A DNA stretch of 64,000 nucleotides from Latrodectus hesperus (lineage: Eukaryota; Arthropoda; Arachnida; Araneae; Theridiidae): the NCBI GenBank assembly GCA_037975125.1, contig CM075853.1, positions 36,592,113 to 36,656,112 on the forward strand, given 5' to 3'. The notes under the pieces are model-generated. The model did not search any database. It was not told the origin of the DNA and worked only from the letters and a program-made list of their open reading frames with translations. Below are positions 12,317 through 22,760 of the stretch, piece after piece. Within the stretch, counting starts at the first letter, position 1; every line of letters starts with the position of its first letter. A program made the translations under genes and the position numbers.

Positions 12317-14287
12317 ACCCCTCTTCTTCTTAAGGTTGGGTTTGTTAGCGCGTCTGCTTTAATCAGCATTTTGTACCATTAACTCCAAACTCAATGTTTC
12401 CTAGTTCCAGTTACTCGGGTCACCCACTTTATTAATAAAGTCCGATAACCCTTTAATGGAGTCTAGGTGTAACTCTCTAGTATGGATAATGCCTAAAGAA
12501 GTTAATCTAGGGAGGCAGGAGCCTCGCATTCGTAATGATATGCTTCGCTGTTTCCTCTTGCATATGATATTTCCTGCAGATAGGGTCTTGCTTAAACAGT
12601 CCCATTTTATGGAGGTGTTTTTTGAAGTAGTAGTGCCCAGTTATGAAGCCTACGATTAAACGTATATTCTGGTTAGAGCATCTTAGAATTTCAGAGGCAA
12701 TCCTCGCTGATGATCCACAGATCATACTTTTAGCGTGGGTTTGACCAGTAGTGTTGAACCAAGCTTCATACATCTTCCGTTTTTCTCATCTAAGAACATT
12801 GGTTTTTGTGGCCTTCAAATTGATCTCACAAAAAGGTTCTGCACCAACGGGAACAAAAGACGATCCTTATTTATCAAGCTCATTAGCCCTTTCATTACCT
12901 TCGATACCTTTGTGCCCTGGCACTCATACAAGGATCACTTTGTTTCTAGTTGCCAGTTCTGTAAGAAGGTTTCTACATTCCAAAATCATTTTAGATTTGA
13001 TTTCGAAAGAATTAAGCGCCTTTAAAGCGGCTTGACTGTCACTAAAAACGAGAATCCGCTTACCGTGGTAGCCCTTCCTCATATTTAGCCGCAGACAGTG
13101 GATAATGGCCAAAACTTCTGCCTGGAAGACCGTAGTGTATCGCCCAAGGCTTACAGACAGGCTGGTTCTTGGTGACACGCCACATACTCCCAGTCCTGAG
13201 GGGCTGTTTTTCAGTGATCCATCTGTGTACCAGATTAGATCTCCTGTTTTAGTTTCAAACATGTTGTTATCCCATTCGTCTCTAGTTGGAAAAACTATTT
13301 CAAATGTCCTATCAAACATGTATGATTTTTTCATGATGTCCGAGGGCATCAGGAAAGTAGGACCTTGAATTTTCTTGGTAATACCCCTGTGCCCTTTGGC
13401 AACAGGTTGGCCGTACCATTGGTTTTGTAGCTTTATTCTGTATGCAGTATCTAACCGTGGCCCTGGGTGTTTTCTTCGTTATTCTTCTGTGGTTGTACGT
13501 CTGTCATTGTGCTATTTGTCCTATTATCGACGAAGACTTACAAGCGGATCTCAAGAATCAAGCATACAAGTCTGAATATATGTAATGTAAAAAATAAATA
13601 AATGTATGCATTCATTCTGGCAGTGCTGCAAATGAAGGTGTCTAAGGGAGTCAGATCCAATATAACTTCCAATGCTCTGGTTGGCGTGTTGGACATTGCT
13701 TCTGTGATGCAGAGACAGGCCAGTATTTGTAGACCTCCTAGTCTGTCAGTCACAGTCTTTTGTTCCACCTTACGCCACCAGATCACACAGGCATATGTGA
13801 GAATGGGCCTGACAATAGCTGTGTACATTCATCGCATCAGTTTTGGATGTAAACCCCAGTTTTTACCAAGCATTCGCCTGCAAATCATAATGCTTTTCTT
13901 TGCTCGGTTAATTTTATCATCAATGTGCTTATTCCAGGTGAGTTTTTGGTCTAAATAAATGCCCAGATACTTCACCTCTGAAGCCGCATTGATTTCAACA
14001 TCAAAAAGTTTTGGTATGAAAAAACCCTTCCGTTTCTTTTTGCGTGTAAAAGGTACAAGGAAGGTTTTCTGAGGATTAACCATCAGGTCCCTATCCATGC
14101 ACCATTGACCTACATAACTTAGAGCATCCTGCATGAGATGACAAGTTATGTCGAAATCTTTGCCAAGGATAAGGATGACAATGTCATCAGCATATCCTTG
14201 CGTATAATAGCCCCTATCATTTAGATGTTTTATAAGGCTATTTACAACTAGGTTCCAAAGTAATGGTGAGAGCAGTGAGGGGGATTG
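12317..14287 (-). mobile_element. Non-LTR retrotransposon, 5'-truncated, reverse transcriptase plus RNase H (I/R1-type superfamily)
   Basis: Reading the minus strand from 14287, fragments of one polyprotein appear in order. First comes the reverse transcriptase: SPLLSPLLWNLVVN, then the catalytic YADD box (14194-14183), GQWCMDRDLMVNPQKT, the SEVKYLGIYLDQKLTW motif and IVRPILTYACVIWW. After a connector comes an RNase H domain: LIWYTDGSL, FQAEVLAIIHCL, FSDSQAALKAL and VPGHKGIEGNERA, retaining the acidic residues of the active site. A 3' region follows to about 12317, ending in an AAGAAGAAG-like tail. RT together with RNase H and no integrase places it in the I/R1-like group of LINEs. The endonuclease and the first half of RT are missing, as in typical 5' truncation, and at least one stop (TGA for Trp before VPGHKG) and frameshifts make it inactive. 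It is inserted in repeat G. Confidence 0.88.
14183..14194 (-). other. Reverse transcriptase catalytic YADD box
   Basis: TATGCTGATGAC on the minus strand encodes Tyr-Ala-Asp-Asp, the polymerase active-site motif of the LINE described above; its preservation helps fix the reading frame. Confidence 0.9.
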
Positions 14288-14390
14288 TGTGGTAACCCTC
14301 CCAACACTGCCCGCGGCAAATGATGCTTCACTTTACTATCTCAACGGGAAGCGGCGTGAAACTACTGAGTCACTGGAGACCTATATATTA
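14288..14390 (+). repeat. Repeat G, right part
   Basis: CCTCCCAACACTGCCCGCGG, AAATGATGCTTCACTTT and GGGAAGCGGCGTGAA match 16620-16704. It is the continuation of the copy at 12127-12316 after the LINE insertion. Confidence 0.8.
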
Positions 14391-14466
14391 TATTAGAGAT
14401 ACACACTGTTCTGCTGATAATGGTTAAAAATTTTATTTTGTTACTCTACCATTATTTTTTTTACCT

Positions 14467-14852
14467 GGGCTGTGGTAGCCTAGTGGTTAGAGCATCGGCC
14501 TTCCGTCTGAAAGGGTGGAGTTCGATTCCCAATGCCACCAAAGGCCCACCGAGTACATGCGATATACGTGCTCGTTAAATCCGTGGAATCAAAGGTCCTG
14601 TGGTCAGTCCTTGAGCAGTTACCATGGGTTCAATGGTCTGGAGAAAATTTCCTCCCCCTTCAGATCTATGTCAAAATTGAGGGAGTGGATCCTCTGGTGG
14701 TGTCATCTATCGGAGGATTTAAAAAGAGCAAAGACGTACTTTCACCTTCGTGTACTCTGATAAAACGAAAGACGCACCCTTTCAACTTAAATTCGCATAG
14801 CAAAATCATAGCGAGCTTGCCTTGTCCAAGTGTCATAAGTAACAACAACAAC
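14467..14852 (+). repeat. SINE-A, full-length tRNA-derived SINE with target duplication
   Basis: The head is strongly tRNA-like: GTAGCCTAGTGGTTAGAGC (A box) then GGAGTTCGATTCCC (B box, about 14517-14530), so it should carry an internal RNA polymerase III promoter. A long unrelated body follows and the element ends in an (AAC)n tail. TTTTTTACCT at 14457-14466 and again at 14853-14862 is the target duplication. Two truncated relatives in reverse orientation lie at 16224-16440 and 40222-40556. Open frames through it (to about 14939) are artefacts of its base composition. Confidence 0.85.
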
Positions 14853-14862
14853 TTTTTTACCT

Positions 14863-16223
14863 ACGAAAATTATATCAGCCAGGGTATACTGTTTTCAATA
14901 ATTCCATGCCAACAGAAGCAGTTACTTCCAAGGCGGTAATTAAGATCCAGATTGTTCAAATAAAAGCCAAAGCCATTCAAATATTACTTCTATGGGTATT
15001 GTCTGGGAACTGCTTAGAGGTAAAGCAGATACCGTGATGTGGGCCTTTATTTTTTCCTAACAGTTTGAACTCCCAAAAACGGTAGTAAAAAGCAATGATA
15101 AAAAATATGTTGAATCAACAACTTTCAAGTATGTGCTCACTTCGACACAAACTTATTATAAAACTAAACTTTATAGTAAGTTTGTGGTATTTCATATTGT
15201 ACATTTTTATTTTTATCATCAAACTTTGTGCTTCCAGTGAATTACTGCCTTCTGTCTAGCGCGCATTATATTATACTTACTTCTTGGAAATTCAGATCTT
15301 AATAATCAATTTTCATCGACGTTCTCTATGAATTCGACGCCAAATTGCTGCAAATGCTATGTCAATAGCAAACACTATTTTTAAATTAATCAATTCATGT
15401 ATGAATAATATAGTGCTTTCTTCATGAGAAAGTACATTAAAGAGTAACATGACAAGAAAGGGATAAAAATAGCAACAATTTTCTCTAAATGGAAAAGTAT
15501 CTCTTCTTACTTATGACAAATATTCTTTGAAATTGTATGCACTTTATTCGACAGACTCTCTCCATTATCTCGTCAATTCTTTCTGGATTCGATTTCTGTC
15601 TTGAGAGAATTCTTTCTAGTTATTGCCATTCTAATTTTTAAATATCGAGATCAGTTTTTCCTGACATTTATTTCATGATATTCGTCTTCAATATCCTAAT
15701 AATAGAAAAGTAATGCTTCTAATGTTTATTTGTTTTTGTAGAAAGCATGCAAATGCAGAGAAAATGTAGTGAAATCATATTCGTACTTAAAAGTTAGAAT
15801 ATTTTCAAATATATATTACTTTTTGCAAGAGAGTGATTTTAAATTTACTTTGTTGCGCTCCTATGACTTTATAAAACTTTGGAGATGTATGTTTTTTTTT
15901 AACTGTGTGTTACGTATCTTCTAAAAATAGATACATGTGTTTCCTCTTTAGATTCTCATAGTCAATTTATTAATTTACATTTTTAATGAAGACCGAGTTA
16001 ACAAAGTTAAATGTCAAATACGCAATAATTTTGAAAAAAAAAATTAAGGAAAAAGAAAACTACTTTAGAAACTTAAATAGAACTGAGTAATTTTACAAAT
16101 AAAAAGTACCACTTGAATATGATTTTAACAAGTATGCGTCATGAGATAGTGAAAATGAAAATGTGGAAGAGAATTATTTAGAATTGAATGAAAATTCACA
16201 TACGATTATTAGTGATATTAATG
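14863..16223. other. AT-rich intergenic sequence
   Basis: Nothing recognised in either strand apart from ordinary AT-rich sequence. Confidence 0.55.
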
Positions 16224-16440
16224 TGTGTGTGTTGCTTATGACACTTGGACAAGCCAAGCTCGCTGTGCCTTTGGCAGTGCGAATGAAGTCAATAAATAGA
16301 GAGCGTCTTTCGTTTGGATCAGAGCACGTGAAAGCACGTTTGCACGTTTGGATCAGAGCACGTTCGTTTGGATCAGAGCACCACGTCGTTTGGATCAGAG
16401 CACGTACGAAGCACCTTAAAAAGAGTACGACTTTGCTCTT
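16224..16440 (-). repeat. SINE-A 3' fragment, internally rearranged
   Basis: From the left it follows the SINE-A 3' end in reverse (GCTTATGACACTTGGACAAG, then GTGCGAATG and CGTCTTTCG), but then departs into four copies of CGTTTGGATCAGAGCAC at 16311, 16345, 16365 and 16387, derived from the normal CGTTTTATCAGAGTAC segment. It regains SINE-A order at ACTTTGCTCTTTTTAA, which also forms one arm of a hairpin. The tRNA-like head is missing. Confidence 0.7.
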
Positions 16441-16455
16441 TTTAAGGTGCTTCGT
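16406..16455. repeat. Perfect inverted duplication at SINE-A / repeat G junction
   Basis: ACGAAGCACCTTAAAAAGAG (16406-16425), a 10-nt loop, then its exact reverse complement at 16436-16455. The arm overlaps the CTCTTTTTAA segment of SINE-A and runs into the first bases of repeat G. Confidence 0.95.
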
Positions 16456-16708
16456 AATTTTAAACCACGGTCAAGTGACGAGGCCACACCTGAGCTGGCA
16501 CCCTCCTCTCCACATCCACGCCAAACCAGCGGAAGGACTTTGGACGTCACATATTAACGTGGACAGGTCTCCAACCCATGGAGTTCCAGCAACCCAGTGA
16601 AGGAGAGTACACCGTGGTCACCCTCCCAACCACTGCCCGCGGCAAATGATGCTTCACTTTGCTGAGCTTACGGGAAGCGGCGTGAAGCTACTGAGCCACT
16701 GGAGTTCG
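16453..16708 (+). repeat. Repeat G, uninterrupted copy
   Basis: An uninterrupted version of the repeat split at 12127/14390. It shows the order CCACGGTCAAGTGACGAG, ACATATTAACGTGGACAG, CCCAACCACTGCCCGCGG and GAAGCGGCGTGAAGC. Its existence is what proves that the LINE at 12317 is an insertion. Confidence 0.8.
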
Positions 16709-17526
16709 TGACATTAATGTTAGTAATATCATTAAAATATCAGATCAAAGAAATAATTAAGTGCTGAAATATTATTTAGGAAGTGTTGGTCTTAGAACTT
16801 TACTACACTCTTTCTCTAATATTTATTACATACTGCATAGAAAGCCTTACTTATAATGATGGATAAAAAACTTATCTTGTGTGAACCAAGTGCACTACTG
16901 CACAGGACTGCTCTGAGCATCTCCTGAGCTTGTGTAGAGCTTTTGTATGATAGCTTATTACTTCACCTCTTACTTTTTAGGACTTTTTGAGGATTCACGA
17001 CCTCCTGGACATGATCTAACTTGTAGCTGGACCTTGAGGAATAAGCCACAACAACATATTGCAATGGTAGCATATGAGGCATTGATGATGTCTTGAGACA
17101 TTTCTAATCGAAAAATGTGCAGATCCATTGATTCATTAGTTGGTAGTATATCTAATTTCATGCCACAGGGTGTTCTTTAAATGCCCAAATTGATTTAAAT
17201 ATAAGGCTGAACTGGTTAAATGGACTATTTAATGTAGTCACATCCATTTCTGTGAAATCTTGAAAGATCAAATTTCTATCCTATTTTCCACTTGGAGTAA
17301 ATGTCATTTGGAAGAAAATTTTGCCATTCTCTGATAGCAGTTTCCTCGCAATCTCTATCAATATAGAGCGAAATATTGATTTATATTCTTTCTCTGGAAA
17401 GCATTGCTGTGATATATATCATATGAAAGGCAAGTTTAAAATTGCAATTGAGTGATCTTCTAACACAAACATGGCCTTCGCAATAATTCATATTAAAGGG
17501 AGATCTGATTCAAACTAAATCAATGA
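16709..17526. repeat. AT-rich sequence with possible old SINE-type repeat at 16890-17060
   Basis: About 17035-17056 (GGAATAAGCCACAACAAC) matches, in reverse, the start of a block at 60487 (GTTGTTGTGGCTTATCCCTC). A GTTGTTGTG edge resembles the tails of SINE-A and SINE-D, so this is perhaps the 3' end of another short repeat extending left to about 16890. The remainder to 17526 shows nothing. Confidence 0.3.
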
Positions 17527-17539
17527 ACTAATTCCTTTT

Positions 17540-17821
17540 GTTGTTGTTGTCGTGTGCCAGCTAGGCTGGCAATATGGGGTGCGCTGCTCCACTTTTTCAA
17601 CTGAACCATATTTTGTTGTGGAGTCCGAATTCCTCAGTACACACGTGCCATAGGGACCCGTATATAGGGTAGGCAACCATTCACACTTCATTCGTACAAG
17701 GAAAGGACAAAGACAGGATAGATGGAGATGGAGAAAGTACATCTACGCCCGAACCGAGATTTGAACCCAGGACCTCTTTATCCGCAGTCAGGCACGCTGA
17801 CCACTAGACAAATTGGGCGGC
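17540..17821 (-). repeat. SINE-D copy 1, tRNA-derived, with target duplication
   Basis: On the minus strand it begins with a tRNA-like head (GCCGCCCAATTTGTCTAGTG..., B box GGGTTCAAATCTC) and ends CAGCCTAGCTGGCACACGAC followed by a repeated AAC tail. ACTAATTCCTTTT at 17527-17539 and ACTAATTCTTTTT at 17822-17834 form the duplicated target (12 of 13). It is nearly collinear with the copies at 22008 and 38815. Confidence 0.9.
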
Positions 17822-17834
17822 ACTAATTCTTTTT

Positions 17835-19204
17835 AAAATATAAATTTAAAAGTTGATATTTTGATTGAGGATTGGATCGGTTTAATGAGAAAAATTCTGA
17901 GATTCGAACTATTGAATTTCAACTTCATTTCACACAGAAAGCTGGATGTTGGAATAATCCCAGAACAATATATTTCGACATTAATCGGTACAAAAGTTAA
18001 CTTACTAAAATTGAAATTAACTGTCATATTGTCAATATCCCAATGACTAATAATATCATATTCTTTTATATTAATTTCCAAATTCTATTGTTACAAGGTG
18101 TCATTTCAACGCAATGGGAAAATTTTTATTTGGTTAGCTTAACTAATTGTTATTTAAACTACATTTCAATATATGCATTTCAAACTCTATATTTCAATAT
18201 ATGCATTGACAGACTAAAGAACCATAGTAAATTAATTCAAGATTCTAAGTTCCCCTATATGCTAAAGGATAGAAAATAATGTTAATGACCTAGTTGTGTA
18301 CTTGTAGTAGTTCGTTTTTTTCTAAATAAAATGCTAATTCGATTACAGAACATGAAATTTTGTAAGTATTTCCAATCTAGATGTAAATGTCTATTGTAAT
18401 AGATCAGTGGTTTTTAAATATTTCATTTTTGAGACCTATATATATTAAAGAAGAAACGTTATTCTGCGACACACCTATTATTATATATATAGGTGCTGTC
18501 AATATTGCAAATAATGATGGTATACTTCGAATTATTAGTGTATATGCATTGTTCTCAATGTGTAATCATAGTATAATGTAAATATTTAAATTACATTTTC
18601 TTATCCAATATATCCTTTCAGAAATAAGTTATTTAATTAAATTTTTAATTAACCAAAGCTATTCAATATCAAGGGTTTGAATAAATTGAAATTGAAATAC
18701 TTGCTCATTATTACCAGATTCCTGATATATAATTTTATCGTTCTTTCCTGGAAAAAAACTTTTTTTTTTTATGATTCATTAAAAATAAGATATTTCAGAA
18801 GCCATTGAACTAATTTAAAATGTTTATTATTCGAGAAATGTGTGAGCATCCCCCCCCCCACTCACACAACAATATGGCATTTGGTTCACTGACTTTTATC
18901 AGTGGAATGTTAAACTGTTGGTGTAAATGTTGCAGGAAAAAATACAATCGATAATAAATTTATATTGAAACTATAAAGTTTTTCTGATGATTCTATAATA
19001 TTTGAAAATAAATTAGGGCAACACTGTTTTAAATTAATCACACCAATGCATGAATAGCTGTTCTTATGTAATTGTTTCCCTGTATGTATTTCTTGATGCT
19101 CCTTTTTAAGTGTTGCAAATTCATCGTCCTATTCTTTGAATCAATTTTTACACATTTGGAATGGAGACTTTAATTATTATCATTTCTTGTCAAGTCTCAA
19201 GGCA
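17835..19204. other. AT-rich intergenic sequence
   Basis: No gene recognised. Minor items: a duplicated TTTCAATATATGCATT at about 18164 and 18190, and a run of ten C at 18851-18860. Several 60-80-codon AT-rich frames have no motifs. Confidence 0.5.
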
Positions 19205-20330
19205 ATCACATGGTCTACAAATGGCATCCAATCATATTCCAAACATGTTCGATTGGTGAGAGATCTGGTGAGAACGGTGGTCAGGTAAGCACATGTATAC
19301 CTTTAAGGACACATGTAGGCTGAGGCGAACAAATGTGTGGTCAGGCGTTATTTTTTTGATGAAGAGCATTGGGCAACCCCTGAAGGTAGGATAGGATAGT
19401 GTTACCGGCCGTAGCACATAGCTGCCATTGTGCCGTTTGAAGAGGGGGTGGAATCTGATAACCAATAAGTATAGACCAGGGCCTCCTCTTCTCGTTGTTG
19501 TTGCCATGATGCCTTGAATACGAACTAGAGATGACCTGAAATCGTCCGCAATGACACACCAAACCATAATGCCGTGTTTCGCGCGATAGGGCGTTCCACA
19601 GTTTCTGCAGGATTGAACCTGCCTCCAAGTCGACGTCATACTCGTAAGCGGGGACTAAAATTGAAGAAATAGAAGCATGACTCATCTGAGAAGACGATCC
19701 TGTGCCACTACGTCGACCACATCGTTCTAATCCGTCACCATTCCAGGCGTTGTCGTTTATGCTGTGGGTCAATAGCAATCTTCTTAACGGATGCCATGAG
19801 CGCTGACCACTAGCAACCAACCGACGGCAAATGCTTCTGCTCGATATGGGAGCCTCCAGGGTGTCTTGAAAGTGCTGCAGAATTTCGGTACACGTTCGAG
19901 GACACAACCGCCTTCTGTCGGACGTATCGATCCATGCGTGCTGATGTCATTCTGGTTGCACCGCCACCCCGCAAACATTCCACAGTTTGTTGTTCCAACC
20001 GCCTTCGTCACAACCAGTACACTGTGGACGTGTCCAGGTTTCTGTCAGTTGCGATTCGCCATAAGCACCAGCCTGCTCTTCTCAGTCTACTGACCATGTC
20101 CCTTGTAAACTCGTCTGTCTGCTGGAGCTGATTCCGTTGGCGATGGCCTGGAATTCTCTGCAATTACAGGCATCCTTTGCAACAAAAGCAATGGTGAGAA
20201 TATTGTCCACTCTGTCGGTTCGTCACCTTATATCTTATCCTACTTGCGCTGGAGAGTTGCACATTTCACATCATTTGCATAACTCGCTCAGATGCGTCTA
20301 CCCTGAAATTTTTATAATTTTCTGGCCATT
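19205..20330 (-). pseudogene. Tc1-like transposon with decayed transposase gene (copy 2)
   Basis: The longest of three copies of this subfamily, running on the minus strand from a leader at 20330 to the region of the last catalytic residue at 19248. Pieces of transposase in shifting frames include VFSDESC with the first Asp (codon at 19685-19683), VMVWCVIADDF, LRPVTLSYP and SPIEHVWNMIG with the final Glu (19250-19248). The central motif normally QQDNA reads QKNNA, so the second catalytic Asp is lost, and frameshifts split the gene into overlapping frames. The helix-turn-helix N-terminus lies around 20100-19850. Leader and N-terminal segments align with 478-1030; the C-terminal half aligns with 63124-63600. 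Inactive. Confidence 0.85.
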
Positions 20331-21993
20331 TCTTCTTGGTATTACATTTTCAATGTTGGCCAGTTTAATTAATTACTGGATTTATAAAATATTGTTTTAT
20401 TTAATTTATATTATAATTTTTATTTTATTCCTTGCAATCTATTGTGATGGTTTTTTTAAGCGAGAACTTTAAATTTTCCAAATTTCTTAATATTATAATT
20501 TTTTGTTTTTCGAATTTTTCCTTAGATTCGAAAAAATGGTTACTGTAAATCTTTACAAATAAATTTGAGGATGCTGGATGTATATATTTGCTAAATTTTA
20601 TCACACGTCTGACATTTTTTTTCTATTAAAATGTGAACTAGGTTTTGAAACTCACAGAGGGTGTTAGAGTAAGGCGATTTGCCCCAGAAATCCTTTTTTA
20701 AGGACTTTTGGAAGTAATAAAACGAAAATAAATGATAATAAATAGATAAATGTGTGGGGATTCTAACGAGACCTCCAAATGGAGTTTTTGCTCTAATCTT
20801 ATAAAAGTTCCTTAAGATCTAGCTCTAATACCGTTTCAATTCGCCCCTAAAGATACTACTGTCTTATAACACCAAAAATAGTTTCTAATTTGATATTAAC
20901 GATTATCGAGAACACCTCCTCCCAATTTTTATATTGTTCTTTTAAAATAATCAAAGAGAATCCTGAAATTTTTGTTTATCCTAGTTCATTTTTCACATAC
21001 AGTTTTTTCATAGAAATGGTTTGTATGCATTTCTTTTCCGCACTTGTAATATCGCACGATAAAAAATATTGGAAATGTTAAACAATAATATAAACTTAAC
21101 TCCGTGGCACAACAGTCCATGTGGGCCATGGCCTACAGTGCCCATAATTGTTAGGTGAAACATAACCCAGTTAAGTGAAACAATAATATACATATATGAA
21201 ATGTATTTAATTGAACATGTATTTAATAATTAATAATTCATTGCAAAAGAACACACTACATAGATTTATTTATTTATTTATTATTTACTTATTTTGGGGG
21301 AAACCAAGGAAATGTTTGTTTAGCAACTTCTTCACACCATTTTTTTTAAAGAAACGATTTGTAACCGTGTCCACGATTGGAGAACGAGGAATGACGCAAA
21401 AGTTTATGCAACAATTAAATAAGACGCAGGTGCTTTTTATGCCACACACAAAAAACGATTCCATCTATTTTTTCTCCTAAATCACGGCTAAGTTGCAATG
21501 CTGACGCTTTTTTTGAACAATGTTTCTCACATTTTGTAGACTCCGGGTACTCTTAAATGAACTGTTTTTTCCAAGTACTAACTTTTTCCTGGTGTTGCGA
21601 AATAGATACCATGGTAGTAAGAAAAAATTTAAAGAAATTTATGAGCTTTAATAACTCTCTTTTTCCGAAAACAATGAATTATATATTTGATAAAATCTTT
21701 AAATTATATATTCATTACTTTTTAAGCTATGAATTTTTATACGAATTCGTAATTTAGAATGTAATAAATATCTTATCAGGTATAAGTTAGTAGCATCAAT
21801 TATTCTCTTATATTTAAAAAAATTTAATATTTTTATGAAATTGGAACTATTTATTTTTAATTTATTCTTTCAAGAAATTCTGTTTTTCGAGAATTTTTAT
21901 TTTTCTTTCATAATATTCTTTTAATAGTAAACCATTTTTGTAACATTGTAACATTTTGTAACATTTTTGTAACATTTTGTAACATTATTTGCT
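20331..21993. other. AT-rich intergenic sequence
   Basis: Nothing recognised except a short tandem array at 21935-21986 (listed separately) and TTTA repeats near 21262-21285. Confidence 0.5.
21935..21986. repeat. Short tandem repeat, TTGTAACATT units
   Basis: Five imperfect units of TTTTGTAACATT directly abut the target site of the SINE-D copy at 22008. Confidence 0.85.
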
Positions 21994-22007
21994 AACTAAT
22001 TTATTGT

Positions 22008-22283
22008 TGTTGTTGTCGTGTGCCAGCTAGGCTGGCAATATGGGGTGCGCTGCTCCACTTTTTCAACTGAACCATATTTTGGTGTGGAGTCCGACTTCTT
22101 CAGTACACACATGCCATAGGGACCCGTTTATAGGGTAGGTAACCATTTACAACACATTCATACACAGAAAGGACAAAGACAGGATAGATAGAGAGATAGT
22201 ACATCCATGCCCGAACTGGGATTCGAACCCAGGACCTCCCTATCCGTAGTCAGGGACTCTGACCAATAGACAAGGGGGCGGCA
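22008..22283 (-). repeat. SINE-D copy 2, tRNA-derived, with perfect 14-bp target duplication
   Basis: AACTAATTTATTGT occurs at 21994-22007 and 22284-22297. Between them, on the minus strand, lies a tRNA-like head with B box GGGTTCGAATCCC, then the shared body and the CACACGACAACAACAA tail. The perfect duplication marks a comparatively recent insertion. Confidence 0.93.
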
Positions 22284-22597
22284 AACTAATTTATTGTATG
22301 CATTATATAAATGCACACTTTTTCGCCCATTTTATCGGATTTTATCAGTTTTTTAAATCAAAAGTAGCTTATTTTCTCTAAATTTATTTTGATCTATTGA
22401 ATTGTAAGTTACACTGATTAAATAGCCATGTTATGAAATGCATAGTAATGTTTGACCAATTTAAAGTATAAATTAATATATACTTTTACAAAAATGTACT
22501 TCTGAATGAAAAGACAAAGTGAGCAGCTTGTTTCAAAAGAAGACTTATTACACAGCTTGTGTTTTAAAACTCTTAACTACATAAGTCTTGCATTCGA

Positions 22598-22760
22598 TAC
22601 AATCCCTGATAAAAAATGAAGATTGGGTGTTGCGCTTTTTAATTTTTGCATATATATTTTCAGCGATGTGTGCTTGGGAATATTTCAAGTTTCTTCTCGA
22701 GTTATAGGTGAATATGAACTAGTATGTTTGAAAAGATCCTCCCTGGTATATACTGTTAAT
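22598..22760 (+). repeat. SINE-F, diverged copy
   Basis: ATTGGGTGTTGCGCTTTTTA, then GTGTGCTTGGGAATATTTCA and CTTCTCGAGTTATAGGTGAA, parallels the body of the better copy at 36437 (GGTGTTGCG, GGTGCTTGGGAGTTTTCCAG). The tRNA-like head is not recognisable. Confidence 0.45.

Noticed and set aside
14467..14560. Possible tRNA gene (clear A and B boxes)
   Set aside because: It is the head of a dispersed SINE with a long body, tail and target duplication. The same reasoning excludes tRNA calls at 22008-22283, 33985-34175, 38815-39081 and 59444-59607.
16163..16600. 145-codon plus-strand frame with internal SFGSEH-like repeats
   Set aside because: The protein repeat comes from the 17-nt tandem expansion in rearranged SINE-A and then runs through repeat G.
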